DNA of 64,000 bases from Thalassoglobus polymorphus (lineage in GTDB: Bacteria; Planctomycetota; Planctomycetia; Planctomycetales; Planctomycetaceae), in the NCBI RefSeq assembly GCF_007744255.1, contig NZ_CP036267.1, forward strand, positions 3,752,001-3,816,000, written 5' to 3'. Numbering within the stretch: the stretch's first letter is position 1; every line of letters begins with the position of its first letter. Shown here one piece after another: positions 18,954 to 29,861 of this stretch. Made by a program: the position numbers and the translations under genes. Under the pieces are notes generated by a model. That model was not told where the DNA came from. It made no database searches and saw only the letters and a list, made by a program, of their open reading frames with translations.

Positions 18954-20357
18954 TTATTCCATCAATTCCTGACCGCTTGTTTCTTTCGCAAAGAAAACAA
19001 CCACTACTCCGACGAGATACAAAGGGGCGAGTAGCAACGCTTTGTTTTCATCAGTAATCGCCACCGCACCGAAGCCGAAGAAGGCTGCTGCTGTGGCAAG
19101 ACGTCCCATATTAAAACAGAATCCGGCTCCTGTTCCGCGGAGCCTCGTCGGATAAAGCTCAGGGAAATAGACTGCATAACCTGCGTGCATCCCCAGCGTA
19201 AAGAACCCGAACACCGGAAGTGTTAACGCCAAAACTGTTTGTGAAGCATGATTGGCGATGAGCACTTTGAACATCACCAACATCATAATGAATGCAGCGA
19301 CGTGATAGAGAATAAACGCTCCTTTGCGGCCTAAACGATTCGAGATCGTGCCGAACAGCAACAAGCCGAGACCGCCGCCGATGGTGTTGAGTGCCATGCT
19401 CAGCATCTCAGCACGCTTAATAGGTGTCTCATGCTTCTTAAACGCAGCTTGCCGCTCAGCTTTGTATTCCTCTTTCGTTAATCCTGTCTCTTCAGAATTC
19501 GTGACTGGAACATGTTCCGCCTGAAGTGCTTCGGTTTGTGCACCACGCAGTAGCGCATTCTTACCGTAAATATGTCCGCCCCAGAATGTGACGAGACCAA
19601 TCGACGCGAGACTGACCCCTACGATGGTATTGCGAAGGTTTGTTCCCTCAAAAAGTTCGGAGAGTCGACCTGTTTGCTGACTTGCATCAGCTGCGGCTTT
19701 TTCCCTGGCTCTGACCCATTGCTCAGGTTCATGCAAAGACCAGCGAATCCAGAGAGTCAACAAGGCGGGCAGTGCTCCGATCGCAAATCCCCACCGCCAC
19801 GCGCTTTCTCCCAGCGTGATAATAAAGGCGCCTGCAGCAGCAGCAAGAAGGGTCCCAAAGACACTGGAAGCATGAAAGATGGAACTCATCACCGCTCGGG
19901 ATCTTTGCGGCATGACCTCGGCAACCATGGCTGAGGCCACGGCCCATTCTCCACCAACTCCCATCGCAACAAAGAACCGCAAAATCACCATTTGCCAAGC
20001 GGACTGGGCGAACGCAGTCACGCAAGTAAAGAGCGAATAAAACAAGATTGTGATAATCATCGTTTTGGAACGCCCGATTCGGTCGCTCATCATGCCGAAG
20101 AAGACGCCACCAATTGCCCCACCGAGCAGGAAGCTTCCGAAACTCATGTCGTTCCAACGGGCCACCGCAGGGTCGTCTGCAACAACACCTAACAACGCCG
20201 GCATTGCGTCACGCATACTCGCCACAAAGATCTGCCCTTCGAAAATATCGAAGACCCAGCCCAGTGAAGCGATCAGTAAAACGAGCCATTGGTAACGGGT
20301 GATCCCCTGGTACCACTTCAGGTTGGAATCGGCATTCTGTTCGATGGTGTCACTCAC
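18954..20357 (-). CDS. MFS transporter, sugar/organic-acid type
   Basis: A 467-residue major facilitator with about 12 membrane helices. The signature loop between helices 2 and 3 is GMMSDRIGRSKTMI, and FVAMGVGGEWAVASAMVAE resembles the sialate:H+ (NanT)/metabolite:H+ symporter groups. The central cytoplasmic loop is long and charged (EEYKAERQAAFKKHETP). Substrate unknown. ATG 20357. It is divergent from amt and convergent with the dehydratase; the context gives no clear substrate. Confidence 0.85.
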   Translation of the reverse strand: MSDTIEQNADSNLKWYQGITRYQWLVLLIASLGWVFDIFEGQIFVASMRDAMPALLGVVADDPAVARWNDMSFGSFLLGGAIGGVFFGMMSDRIGRSKTMIITILFYSLFTCVTAFAQSAWQMVILRFFVAMGVGGEWAVASAMVAEVMPQRSRAVMSSIFHASSVFGTLLAAAAGAFIITLGESAWRWGFAIGALPALLTLWIRWSLHEPEQWVRAREKAAADASQQTGRLSELFEGTNLRNTIVGVSLASIGLVTFWGGHIYGKNALLRGAQTEALQAEHVPVTNSEETGLTKEEYKAERQAAFKKHETPIKRAEMLSMALNTIGGGLGLLLFGTISNRLGRKGAFILYHVAAFIMMLVMFKVLIANHASQTVLALTLPVFGFFTLGMHAGYAVYFPELYPTRLRGTGAGFCFNMGRLATAAAFFGFGAVAITDENKALLLAPLYLVGVVVVFFAKETSGQELME

Positions 20358-20494
20358 GGAAACTCCGTCAATTCTCAGATAAGTCAGACTCTATTAGTAA
20401 AGACGCACTATGGCAAAAGCCCAGACATTCGCAACCCTGCAGACGAGAGATTTGGTGCAACTCTGCGCAGTCCAATGCAGACTGATTAAGTTTG

Positions 20495-20510
20495 TGGCAC
20501 AGCCATTGCT
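20495..20510 (+). promoter_or_regulatory. Sigma-54 (-24/-12) promoter for amt
   Basis: TGGCAC-AGCCA-TTGCT matches the sigma-54 consensus TGGCAC(N5)TTGCW exactly in bases and spacing. Transcription would start near 20521, giving a leader of about 128 nt before amt at 20649. About 40 bp upstream, TTTGGTGCAA (20451-20460) resembles one half of an NtrC site. Nitrogen-limited control by NtrC-type activators is well known for amt-glnK operons. Confidence 0.8.
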
Positions 20511-20648
20511 TTACTCCTGAGAGTTGAGACGTCGTCCACAATCGACGAAGTTGTACCCTGCTGACCTACTGATCCAGGATTTCAATTTCCATTGCTGCCG
20601 AGAACTCAGGAAAACCACAATAATCTCTTATTGCTCAAGGGGTTACAG

Positions 20649-21995
20649 ATGAAAAGTCAGTTTGTGACAGCGGCTTTGCTAACCACTGTTTTACTATTAA
20701 GCGTTGGAAACTCAGCTTTCGCGGAAGAAATCGGAGATCCCCCTGAACCTGCTGCTGTCGTTGAACTGGATTCCGGAAATATCGCATGGATGCTTATTTG
20801 TTCAGCACTCGTGCTCATGATGACAGCACCAGGGCTCGCTTTGTTTTATGGTGGACTGGTTCGGAAAAAAAATATTCTGAGCGTCATGATGCAGTGCGTT
20901 TTCCTGATGGGAATGATGACGATCCTGTGGGCTGTCTGCGGGTACAGCTTTGCTTTTGGAGGTTCGAGCCCATACATCGGGGGGACTGATTACTTATTCA
21001 TGAAGGGGATTCTTCCCGATGGCCAGTCCGGAGATCAGGCCTGGGCCAACGAACTCATCACTTTTGTCTTTCAGGGAATGTTTTTCATCATCACCCCCGG
21101 ATTAATTTGTGGGGCTTTCGCTGAACGTATGAAGTTTAACACGATGTGTGTCTTTTCAGCACTTTGGGGACTCCTGGTTTATTGCCCTGTCTGCCATTGG
21201 GTTTGGTCAGGTTCTGGCTGGTTATCGTCAGCTGGTAGTTTTCACGCATACGATTTCGCAGGCGGGACAGTCGTCCATATCAGTTCCGGTGTGTCCGCAC
21301 TTGTTTGTGCACTTCTGATAGGAAAACGACTTGGATACGGCCAAGAACCAATGCCTCCCCACAATCTGACGTACACCTGCATCGGAACTGCACTTCTTTG
21401 GGTCGGCTGGTTCGGCTTTAACGCCGGGAGCGCCGGTGCTGCAGATGCCGCTGCTGTGAACGCTTTCGTCGCTACGCATTTGGCTGCTGCTGCCGGTGTG
21501 ATCGCCTGGTCAATCATGGAATGGGTGAAACATGGGCATCCCAGCTTGCTTGGAGCATGTTCTGGAGCAGTTGCTGGTCTTGTTTGCATCACCCCTGCAG
21601 CTGGAGCTGTGAATCCGATGCAGGGTATCATTCTCGGATTTGCTGCTGGTGTTGTCTGCTTCTATGCATGCACATCTGTAAAAAATAAATTTGGGTACGA
21701 TGACTCACTCGACGCCTTCGGGATTCATGGAATTGGGGGGATCCTCGGAGCCGTCCTGACTGGCGTCTTCGCAACCGAGAAACTGGGCGCAACAGGGGGA
21801 TTCATTGAAACAGGATCGATTTCGCAGACCATGAACCAAGTCATCAGCGTGGTCGCAACGGCTGCCCTCGCGATTGTTGTCACCTTCATTCTTTTAAAGA
21901 TTCTTGATGCTACGATGGGGCTCCGAGTCGCTCAGGAGGAAGAACTTCGAGGTCTCGACGTGACTCAGCATGGGGAAGAAGGGTATATTTTCCTT

Positions 21996-21998
<3 letters not shown>
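20649..21998 (+). CDS. amt: Ammonium transporter Amt
   Basis: Ammonium channel of the inner membrane; 449 residues. It has a signal peptide-like first helix (FVTAALLTTVLLLSVGNSAFA), then eleven membrane helices typical of Amt. Family motifs are APGLALFYGGLVRKKN, CHWVWSGSGWL, DFAGGTVVHISSGVSALV (first pore histidine region) and DAFGIHGIGGILGAV (second). ATG 20649, preceded by AAGGGG, is chosen over an in-frame ATG at 20592. A sigma-54 promoter lies upstream and two PII genes follow, the normal arrangement in which PII blocks the channel when nitrogen is plentiful. The stop TAG is the start of a family B repeat. Confidence 0.95.
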
Positions 21999-22538
<540 letters not shown>

Positions 22539-22621
22539 CATCAAACCTTGCGAGAGACGGAGAGGGCAGAACTGTTCCAACAACCCCTTGACGAAACTGA
22601 CCAGACACAACGTGGCATTCT

Positions 22622-22704
22622 CTAGAACTGGTCTCAAAACTTACTGTTCACTTCTCTGGTACAGAGAAAGGTCGCGATTCCATAGGTTTTGAGACTGCTT
22701 CAAG
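22622..22704 (+). repeat. Family A-like element with a different core
   Basis: CTAGAACTGGTCTCAAAACT (22622-22641) and AGGTTTTGAGACTGCTTCAAG without its last base (22684-22703) are imperfect inverted repeats with the family A ends. The middle (TCTCTGGTACAGAGA) is a different palindrome from the usual one. The length, 83 bp, equals the other copies. Confidence 0.65.
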
Positions 22705-22731
22705 AGCATTTTTAGAAACGATGCACGCGTT

Positions 22732-22777
22732 GTGTCGAGTGGACCAAGCGATAGTTCACATGATGTCCACTCAACAC
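22732..22777. other. Hairpin between glnK and the second PII gene
   Basis: GTGTCGAGTGGAC and GTCCACTCAACAC pair over 13 bp with one mismatch around a 20-nt loop. No T run follows. It may be a transcript-end or processing structure. Confidence 0.5.
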
Positions 22778-22879
22778 GAGCACGACTAGTATTCAAAATG
22801 CTTTCGTGATCGATCTTCGGAATTTTATGTTGCGACCATCACGGAGGTCGCTGTCCGATTTCTTCATGGATTCGGCTGA

Positions 22880-23233
<354 letters not shown>

Positions 23234-23246
23234 CTTCACGTTTTTC

Positions 23247-23424
23247 TAGAGCATCTTTCGAATTGGTTTGTCGGATCTGCCTCGTGGCGAACAGCATTTT
23301 TACTGGAGCCAGTCCGAAAACCTCTGGAACCGCCACTTTCCTCAACGTTTGAGAGAGCCGTTTCGAGTTCCAGGGCTGTTCTAGAGAAATGCGTTCTTCA
23401 CGGGCACACGGTAGAGCAAGATGC

Positions 23425-23427
<3 letters not shown>
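23247..23427 (+). repeat. Family B element with a family A element inside
   Basis: Left half of B: TAGAGCATCTTTCGAATTGG to AACAGCATTTTTACT (23247-23304). Right half: AGAGAAATGCGTTCTTCACG through ATGCTCA (23384-23427). Between them is a complete family A copy. Without it, B would be about 100 bp, like the uninterrupted copies. Confidence 0.8.
23303..23384 (+). repeat. Family A element nested in family B
   Basis: CTGGAGCCAGTCCGAAAACC, core CCTCAACGTTTGAGAGAG, right end GGCTGTTCTAGA. The B copy at 54540 reads TTTTTACTAGAGAAATG with no insert, so it gives the empty version of this site. Confidence 0.8.
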
Positions 23428-24387
<960 letters not shown>

Positions 24388-24464
24388 TTGTGAATTCTTT
24401 ATTGATGCAAAGGATGAAGGTTAAGGGAACAGCGAAGTATTCCTCGAGTCCGCTGCATGAGCTC

Positions 24465-25373
24465 TTATCGACGAAGACTGCCGATGATTTCCGTCACGGA
24501 AGAGCAGCCTTCGCTCTCGACAATTTGATCAAGTTCATCGACCAATCTGGCAGAGACTCCGGGATCATAGAAATTTGCTGTTCCGATTTGAACGGCACTC
24601 GCCCCCGCAATGAGAAATTCCATCACATCGTCGATCGTGGCGATGCCACCGACACCAATGATCGGGATGTCGATTGCGTTTGCGACCTGATAAACAGCTC
24701 GCAGTGCTAACGGTTTGATTGCCGGGCCAGACAATCCCCCAAGGACATTTCCGAGGATCGGCTTCCGTTTTCTCCAGTCAATCGCCATTCCTTGAAATGT
24801 ATTCACGCAGGAAACCGCATCGGCTCCCCCCTCCGCAGCCCCCGCAGCGATCTTGGTGATATCAGTAACGTTCGGAGTCAGCTTCGCAATAATCGGAAAT
24901 GAGCAGACATCCCGAACTGCTCGGACGACGTCTCTGGCTGAGTCCGCGTTTGTACCGAAATCGACTCCACCAGAAACGTTCGGGCAGGAAATATTCAGTT
25001 CCAAAGCTGCGATTCCCGAACAATTCGCCAGCTTCCCAGCGAGCGTGGCAAAGTCTTCAACCGTTCGTCCTGCAATATTCGCAATCAAAGCTGTGTCCAA
25101 CCCGGTCAGGTATGGGACATGCTTTTCGATGAAGGTATCAATTCCATCGTTGTCGAGACCGATTGAGTTGAGCATTCCGGAAGTCGTTTCAACCGTTCGC
25201 GGAGGAGCATTTCCGATTCGAGGCTCACCGGTCACTGTCTTCGGGACGATTCCTCCCAGCTTCGAAAAATCAACAAAGGCAGACATTTCCTTCGCATACC
25301 CAAACGTCCCGGAAGCAACCAGGATCGGGTTTCGAAGTTTCAAACGATTCAGTTGAACATGAAGATCAGACAT
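24465..25373 (-). CDS. pyrD: Dihydroorotate dehydrogenase, class 1B type
   Basis: Oxidises dihydroorotate to orotate in pyrimidine synthesis. A 302-residue FMN TIM barrel: [29 protein letters not shown], and the catalytic cysteine in [13 protein letters not shown] (class 1 enzymes use Cys, class 2 Ser). [21 protein letters not shown] binds FMN phosphate. Class 1B enzymes work with the iron-sulfur flavoprotein PyrK, which is not encoded nearby. ATG 25373. Confidence 0.94.
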   Translation of the reverse strand: MSDLHVQLNRLKLRNPILVASGTFGYAKEMSAFVDFSKLGGIVPKTVTGEPRIGNAPPRTVETTSGMLNSIGLDNDGIDTFIEKHVPYLTGLDTALIANIAGRTVEDFATLAGKLANCSGIAALELNISCPNVSGGVDFGTNADSARDVVRAVRDVCSFPIIAKLTPNVTDITKIAAGAAEGGADAVSCVNTFQGMAIDWRKRKPILGNVLGGLSGPAIKPLALRAVYQVANAIDIPIIGVGGIATIDDVMEFLIAGASAVQIGTANFYDPGVSARLVDELDQIVESEGCSSVTEIIGSLRR

Positions 25374-25451
25374 AAGTTTTTCAGTGGATTAGCTAAGCGT
25401 GATTTTTTCGAGGCAGGATAACAACGAGCCCCCTCAATTGACGATGGAGCC

Positions 25452-25480
25452 GCAAATTTTTCTTCGCAACGAAGAATTGC
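25452..25480. other. Small hairpin upstream of pyrD
   Basis: TTCTTCG-CAA-CGAAGAA is a perfect 7-bp stem with a 3-nt loop, extended weakly by GCAA and TTGC. It lies about 80 bp before pyrD. The rest of the 290-bp gap 25374-25664 shows nothing I recognise. Confidence 0.35.
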
Positions 25481-25664
25481 AAGTTCGTCGTAGATCGAGC
25501 CCCTTCGTCAGAGACCATTGTCCCAAACGAGCCAGACAAGGCAATGGTCTTCAAATGAGTGAAGTTTGATCTTTCCTGACCATCTGCCAGCAACAGCTTC
25601 AGTCATCGAAATCCGAGTCAAAGAGCACAAAGCCAGTCGGATGATGCGAGTTTCTCACTTACTG

Positions 25665-26783
25665 TCACGACATGAGATGTTCTTCGACAGTTCCCCAGTC
25701 GACGTCAACTCCCAAACCGGGACGGTCACTTAGCGTGATGAACGGTCCCTCGATTTCAAGTGGTTCTTTGACAATCCGTGCGGAATGGTAAATCGGCCCC
25801 ATGATGTCGCCGGGATACTTTTCAACATTCATATTTTCGTGAGCAAGCACCAGGTGACACATCGCAGCTGAAGCAATATCGAGTTCTAAATTCGATCCAA
25901 TCGAACATGCAACTCCATGCTCAGCTGCCAGCTTTACGATTTCCAGTGACTTGCGAAGTCCCCCATTCTTTCCTGGGTAAACACTGATGACATCGCAGGC
26001 TTGATGGCGAATGCACTGCATGGCGTGCGACGCATCAAAACAGATGTCGTCTGCCATCACTTCCGCAGCGATTGAATTTCGCACCTCTGCGAGTCCATGA
26101 TAATCATCTCGTGGTGTTGGCTGTTCGAAGAGCGCAACGTTGCAGTCTTTCAATGCATTTGCAGCTTCGATTGCTGTTGCCACGTCGAACCCACAATTCG
26201 CATCGATGACAATATCGTAATCAGGTCCAATGGTTTCTCGAACGATCCGGACTCGTTCAATGTCTTCTTCTAAAACCGTGCCAACTTTCACTTTGATTGT
26301 CGTAAACCCGAGGTCGATCAACTCTTTCGCGCGGCGACGAGCACGTTCAGGATCGTAAGCTCCCATGGAAAAGCGACAGCGAATTTTCGGAGAACGGACT
26401 GGACCACCTAACAAACTGTAAACCGGCTTTCCCTGATCTTTCCCCTGAATGTCCCAGCAAGCCATTTCGATTGCCGACTTCGCAAACCAGTTCCCTTGTG
26501 CCGCCTGATCCATCACCAAATCGATGCCTTCAATATCGTACGGATCTCTCCCAATCAGCAAGGGAGCAAAGACTTCATCGATGATCGCTTGAGCACTCCA
26601 AACAGTTTCCCCACTCCAGCGTGGAATCACTGTCGCCTCACCGACTCCATCAACATCGGAATCAGTTTCAATTCGAATAATCGGGTACAACGAGACGTCA
26701 TGTTTCCCCAACGCGGAGACCATTCGGAACTCCGGCTTCAGTGGAATCCGAACGGGAAATGTTTTAATGGCTGTGATTTTCAT
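25665..26783 (-). CDS. Enolase-superfamily enzyme, muconate-lactonizing subgroup
   Basis: A 372-residue enolase-superfamily protein. The barrel carries KxK (TTIKVKV, K164/K166), metal ligands D194 (IDANCGF), E220 (LFEQPTP) and D245/D246 (MADD), and the second lysine K272 (PGKNGG), then SNLELD. This pattern is that of the MLE subgroup (muconate cycloisomerase, o-succinylbenzoate synthase, dipeptide epimerase), not mandelate racemase, which uses His-Asp. ATG 26783 (MKITAIKTFPVRIPLKPEFR) is the family-like start; the frame continues to 27014 without similarity. It is divergent from the ceramidase-like gene, 75 bp apart. Substrate unknown. Confidence 0.88.
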   Translation of the reverse strand: MKITAIKTFPVRIPLKPEFRMVSALGKHDVSLYPIIRIETDSDVDGVGEATVIPRWSGETVWSAQAIIDEVFAPLLIGRDPYDIEGIDLVMDQAAQGNWFAKSAIEMACWDIQGKDQGKPVYSLLGGPVRSPKIRCRFSMGAYDPERARRRAKELIDLGFTTIKVKVGTVLEEDIERVRIVRETIGPDYDIVIDANCGFDVATAIEAANALKDCNVALFEQPTPRDDYHGLAEVRNSIAAEVMADDICFDASHAMQCIRHQACDVISVYPGKNGGLRKSLEIVKLAAEHGVACSIGSNLELDIASAAMCHLVLAHENMNVEKYPGDIMGPIYHSARIVKEPLEIEGPFITLSDRPGLGVDVDWGTVEEHLMS

Positions 26784-26858
26784 CAACACTCTCTGTAGAA
26801 TTTGAAACGATGTTCCAAGTTTCGAAACGATGATTCTTAAAAAGAGTGTGAGTAGTTC

Positions 26859-28208
26859 ATGAGCAATCCGCAAGCGGGCGTCGGAAGAGTCTCTCTCAAC
26901 CCATTCTGGGGAGTCGAACTGACCGGTTGGGGATATTATCTGGAACGAACATGGCTCGACATTCACGATCCACTTCATGCGACAGCGATTGTAATTGAGA
27001 ATGATCATCAACAATTAGCAGTTGTCTCTCTCGATCTCATGGTCATCAGCGACCAGTTCGCAAAGCTGGTTCGAGAGACTGCCTCAGAAGAAACGGGAAT
27101 CCCAACTCAAAACATTCTCGTGAGTTGTACTCACACTCACAATGCGCCCGCCTCGGGTGGACTATTGGGTGTCGGTGAAGTCGATCCGCTTTATGAAGCT
27201 TGGGCTGCGAAGCAGGCAGCGACTGCGATTATTCAAGCTTGGCGATCCAGAACCGCAGCAAAGTTCTCCGCGACCACAACTCAAGTTAACGACCTGACAT
27301 TCAACCGGACCCGCGAGAACGGTCCGGTCGACCCAAACCTGACTCTGCTGGTCATTGAAAATCAACGTGACGTCCCCATTGGTATCCTGGTTGGATTTCA
27401 GGCCCATCCCACTGTTTCGACAGTCGTGAATCCACGGTCCGTCAGCCGAGACGTTCCCGGAGAAGTTTGCGAGCAAATTGAGTCAGCTTTCCCGGGATGC
27501 CTGGCGATGTACATTCAGGGAGCATGCGGCGACGTAAATTTCCATCGCACATTTTCTACTCAAGAGAAGTGTGCAGAACCTGCCAGACAGTTGACTACTG
27601 CTGCCTTGAAAGCACTCGAGGACCGGCAACACCTTGATGCAAATCAACTCGGTGCTGCGGCGAAGGAGGTGACTCTCCCAACTCGACGATGGAAACTTGA
27701 CGAACTTGAGAATGATCGAATTGAAGCGACACAGCGTCTTCAAGATCACGACATGGAAGGCTGGCGGGACACCATTGGGCGAGTCATGACGAATCAGCCC
27801 GACGACATGATCTCTCGACATGGCGGAGATGAATGGAAAGCGGTCGCTGCGATGTGCCGCTTCAATGTCGAATGGACAGACAGAATGCTGCTCGATTTGG
27901 AGACTCGCCCCGAAACTTTAAAGACTGAAATCCAGGCACTGCGAATCGGAGAGTTCGGGATTGCCAGCAACGCTTCAGAGTTCTTCACAACACTGGCGAT
28001 GCAAGTGCGAGAACAAGTCGACCTGCCGTACTTGGTGCTTTCATGTTACAGCAACGGGAGAATCGGATATCTGCCGGACGCCCATGACATCGAAAGAAAA
28101 ACGTATGCAGCTTATCAATCTCCGAAATACTGCAACCAGTTTCCGTTCATCGAAAAATCTGGACTGACCATGGTTGAAGAGATGTCATCGCTCCTGAATT
28201 CGATCTAG
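26859..28208 (+). CDS. Neutral ceramidase N-terminal domain-like hydrolase, cytoplasmic
   Basis: A 449-residue protein resembling the neutral/alkaline ceramidase N-terminal domain: AGVGRVSLNPF, VVSLDLMVISDQF, the zinc-site ILVSCTHTHNAPASGG, VGFQAHPTV and YIQGACGDVNFH. True neutral ceramidases are secreted and about 650-700 residues with a C-terminal domain; this one has no signal peptide and lacks that domain. Many planctomycete proteins carry this domain on their own and their substrates are not established, so ceramide hydrolysis should not be assumed. The next genes are an MFS transporter and a zinc deacylase, suggesting uptake and breakdown of a small N-acyl compound. Confidence 0.82.
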   Translation: MSNPQAGVGRVSLNPFWGVELTGWGYYLERTWLDIHDPLHATAIVIENDHQQLAVVSLDLMVISDQFAKLVRETASEETGIPTQNILVSCTHTHNAPASGGLLGVGEVDPLYEAWAAKQAATAIIQAWRSRTAAKFSATTTQVNDLTFNRTRENGPVDPNLTLLVIENQRDVPIGILVGFQAHPTVSTVVNPRSVSRDVPGEVCEQIESAFPGCLAMYIQGACGDVNFHRTFSTQEKCAEPARQLTTAALKALEDRQHLDANQLGAAAKEVTLPTRRWKLDELENDRIEATQRLQDHDMEGWRDTIGRVMTNQPDDMISRHGGDEWKAVAAMCRFNVEWTDRMLLDLETRPETLKTEIQALRIGEFGIASNASEFFTTLAMQVREQVDLPYLVLSCYSNGRIGYLPDAHDIERKTYAAYQSPKYCNQFPFIEKSGLTMVEEMSSLLNSI

Positions 28209-28411
28209 CGAACTCGCTATTGGTCTTTATGTTCCCCCTCGAGGTAAGCAATTTATTCAGTACAGTGTGAACAGCCATTTTATGAATACGAGAGCATGAA
28301 AACATTTGCCCGAACAGTCCGCTGACGACTTCTCACAGTGGTGAGTTCGCCCATTGAGAATCATCGCCACAGAACGACTGATGTACCTTCCAACAGAGAG
28401 ACAGCAAAACG

Positions 28412-29755
28412 ATGGACTCAAACAGCACAGCGCCAACGAACCGACGTCACCTCGTTTTTTGGCTGGCTTCGGCGACATCGTTTTTTCTGTACACACATCG
28501 CTATGCATGGAATTTAATTCGCCCGGAATTGCAAAAGGAATATGGCCTTAGCAACACCGCCCTTGAAGGACTCGGGACTGCGTTCTATGCGACATACACT
28601 CTCGGTTCGATTCCAAGTGGAGTCGTGATCGATATGTTCGGTCCGCACATCTTTTTGTTTGTGATTATCCTGATCTGGTCAATCACACTTCCGTTACACG
28701 GAGTCACGGGAAATTTGCTGGGGCTGGGGAGTGTTCGTTTACTCTTCGGAGCTGCCCAGACCGGTACCTATCCAGCATTGGGACAAGTCACCCGAACATG
28801 GTTTCCGCGATCAGGGAGAACACAAATTCAGGGTTGGGTCGCAAGCTTCTTCGGTCGAGGCGGAGCGGCGTTCTCGTCAATATTGATGGGTACAATCTTA
28901 ATGGGTTTCTGCGGGTTCTCATGGAGAATGGCACTCGTCCTGATGTCGATCCCCGGAATCGTGTTTGCCGGTCTCTTTCTCTATTACTTCAGGAACACTC
29001 CAGAGGACGATCCTCATACGAATGAAGCGGAACGGAATTTGATTCGTGGAGATGAAAAAGTTTCGACAAGTTCACGAAACGTCATTTCAGCCAAGGTCGC
29101 TTTGAAGAATATCAGCTTGCGGATCATGGTTGTCCAGCAGTTCATGAATGCCGGAGCTGACGTCGTTTACACCTTGATTCTTGGAAGCTTCTTCAAGTCG
29201 CTGGGCGTTGAAAAGATGACGGACCTGGGTTGGATGGTGAGCCTCCCGTTGGTCGGCGGAGCTGTTGGAGGAGTCGTCGGCGGAATCCTGAACGACTGGT
29301 TGATCCCTCGTCTGGGCAGCCGTTGGGGGCGTTCGCTAGTTGGGTTTGTTGCGAAGTCTCTGGCTGCGGCAGCTCTGTTTGTTGCGATCAGTCAACCGAC
29401 TCCCGAACGTGTGGCGGTCGGCTTGTTCTTTGTGAAGTTCTTTACTGACTGGACTCAGCCGACTGTCTGGGGCACAGCGACCGATATTGGTGGTCGTTTT
29501 TCTGCGACTGTATTCAGCATCGTGAATACCGCTGGAAACGCGGGAGGATTCATCATGCCGCTGATCTTCGGACCGCTCCTTGATATTTACTCCACAAGTA
29601 CCATGGTCGATGGGGTAGCAGTCACCCACACGAACTTCACTCCCATGTTCATCATTGTCGGCGTGTTTTACATCGGAGCCGGCATCTGCTGGCTTATGGT
29701 CGATTGCACCAAAAGCGTAGATGTTCCTGATGAAAGCATCCCTGCTGAAGCCTAA
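28412..29755 (+). CDS. MFS transporter (anion:cation symporter-like)
   Basis: A 447-residue 12-helix major facilitator. RPELQKEYGLSNTALEGLGT, the loop VIDMFGPH, and RLLFGAAQTGTYPALGQVTR fit the anion:cation symporter group (sugar acids, organic anions). The N-terminus (MDSNSTAPTNRRHLVFWLAS) is cytoplasmic. It lies between the ceramidase-like gene (203 bp upstream) and the AspA/AstE-like gene (106 bp downstream), all on the plus strand. An anionic substrate for the neighbouring enzymes is a reasonable inference. Confidence 0.85.
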   Translation: MDSNSTAPTNRRHLVFWLASATSFFLYTHRYAWNLIRPELQKEYGLSNTALEGLGTAFYATYTLGSIPSGVVIDMFGPHIFLFVIILIWSITLPLHGVTGNLLGLGSVRLLFGAAQTGTYPALGQVTRTWFPRSGRTQIQGWVASFFGRGGAAFSSILMGTILMGFCGFSWRMALVLMSIPGIVFAGLFLYYFRNTPEDDPHTNEAERNLIRGDEKVSTSSRNVISAKVALKNISLRIMVVQQFMNAGADVVYTLILGSFFKSLGVEKMTDLGWMVSLPLVGGAVGGVVGGILNDWLIPRLGSRWGRSLVGFVAKSLAAAALFVAISQPTPERVAVGLFFVKFFTDWTQPTVWGTATDIGGRFSATVFSIVNTAGNAGGFIMPLIFGPLLDIYSTSTMVDGVAVTHTNFTPMFIIVGVFYIGAGICWLMVDCTKSVDVPDESIPAEA

Positions 29756-29861
29756 GCAATGGAACTCGCAGGAGGCCGGGCCTGTTCTTACCTCCTGGGG
29801 CTGAATTTGACTTACTCAAAATGATTGTCACGACAAAACAGTTCAACCTGAAAGAACGAAA

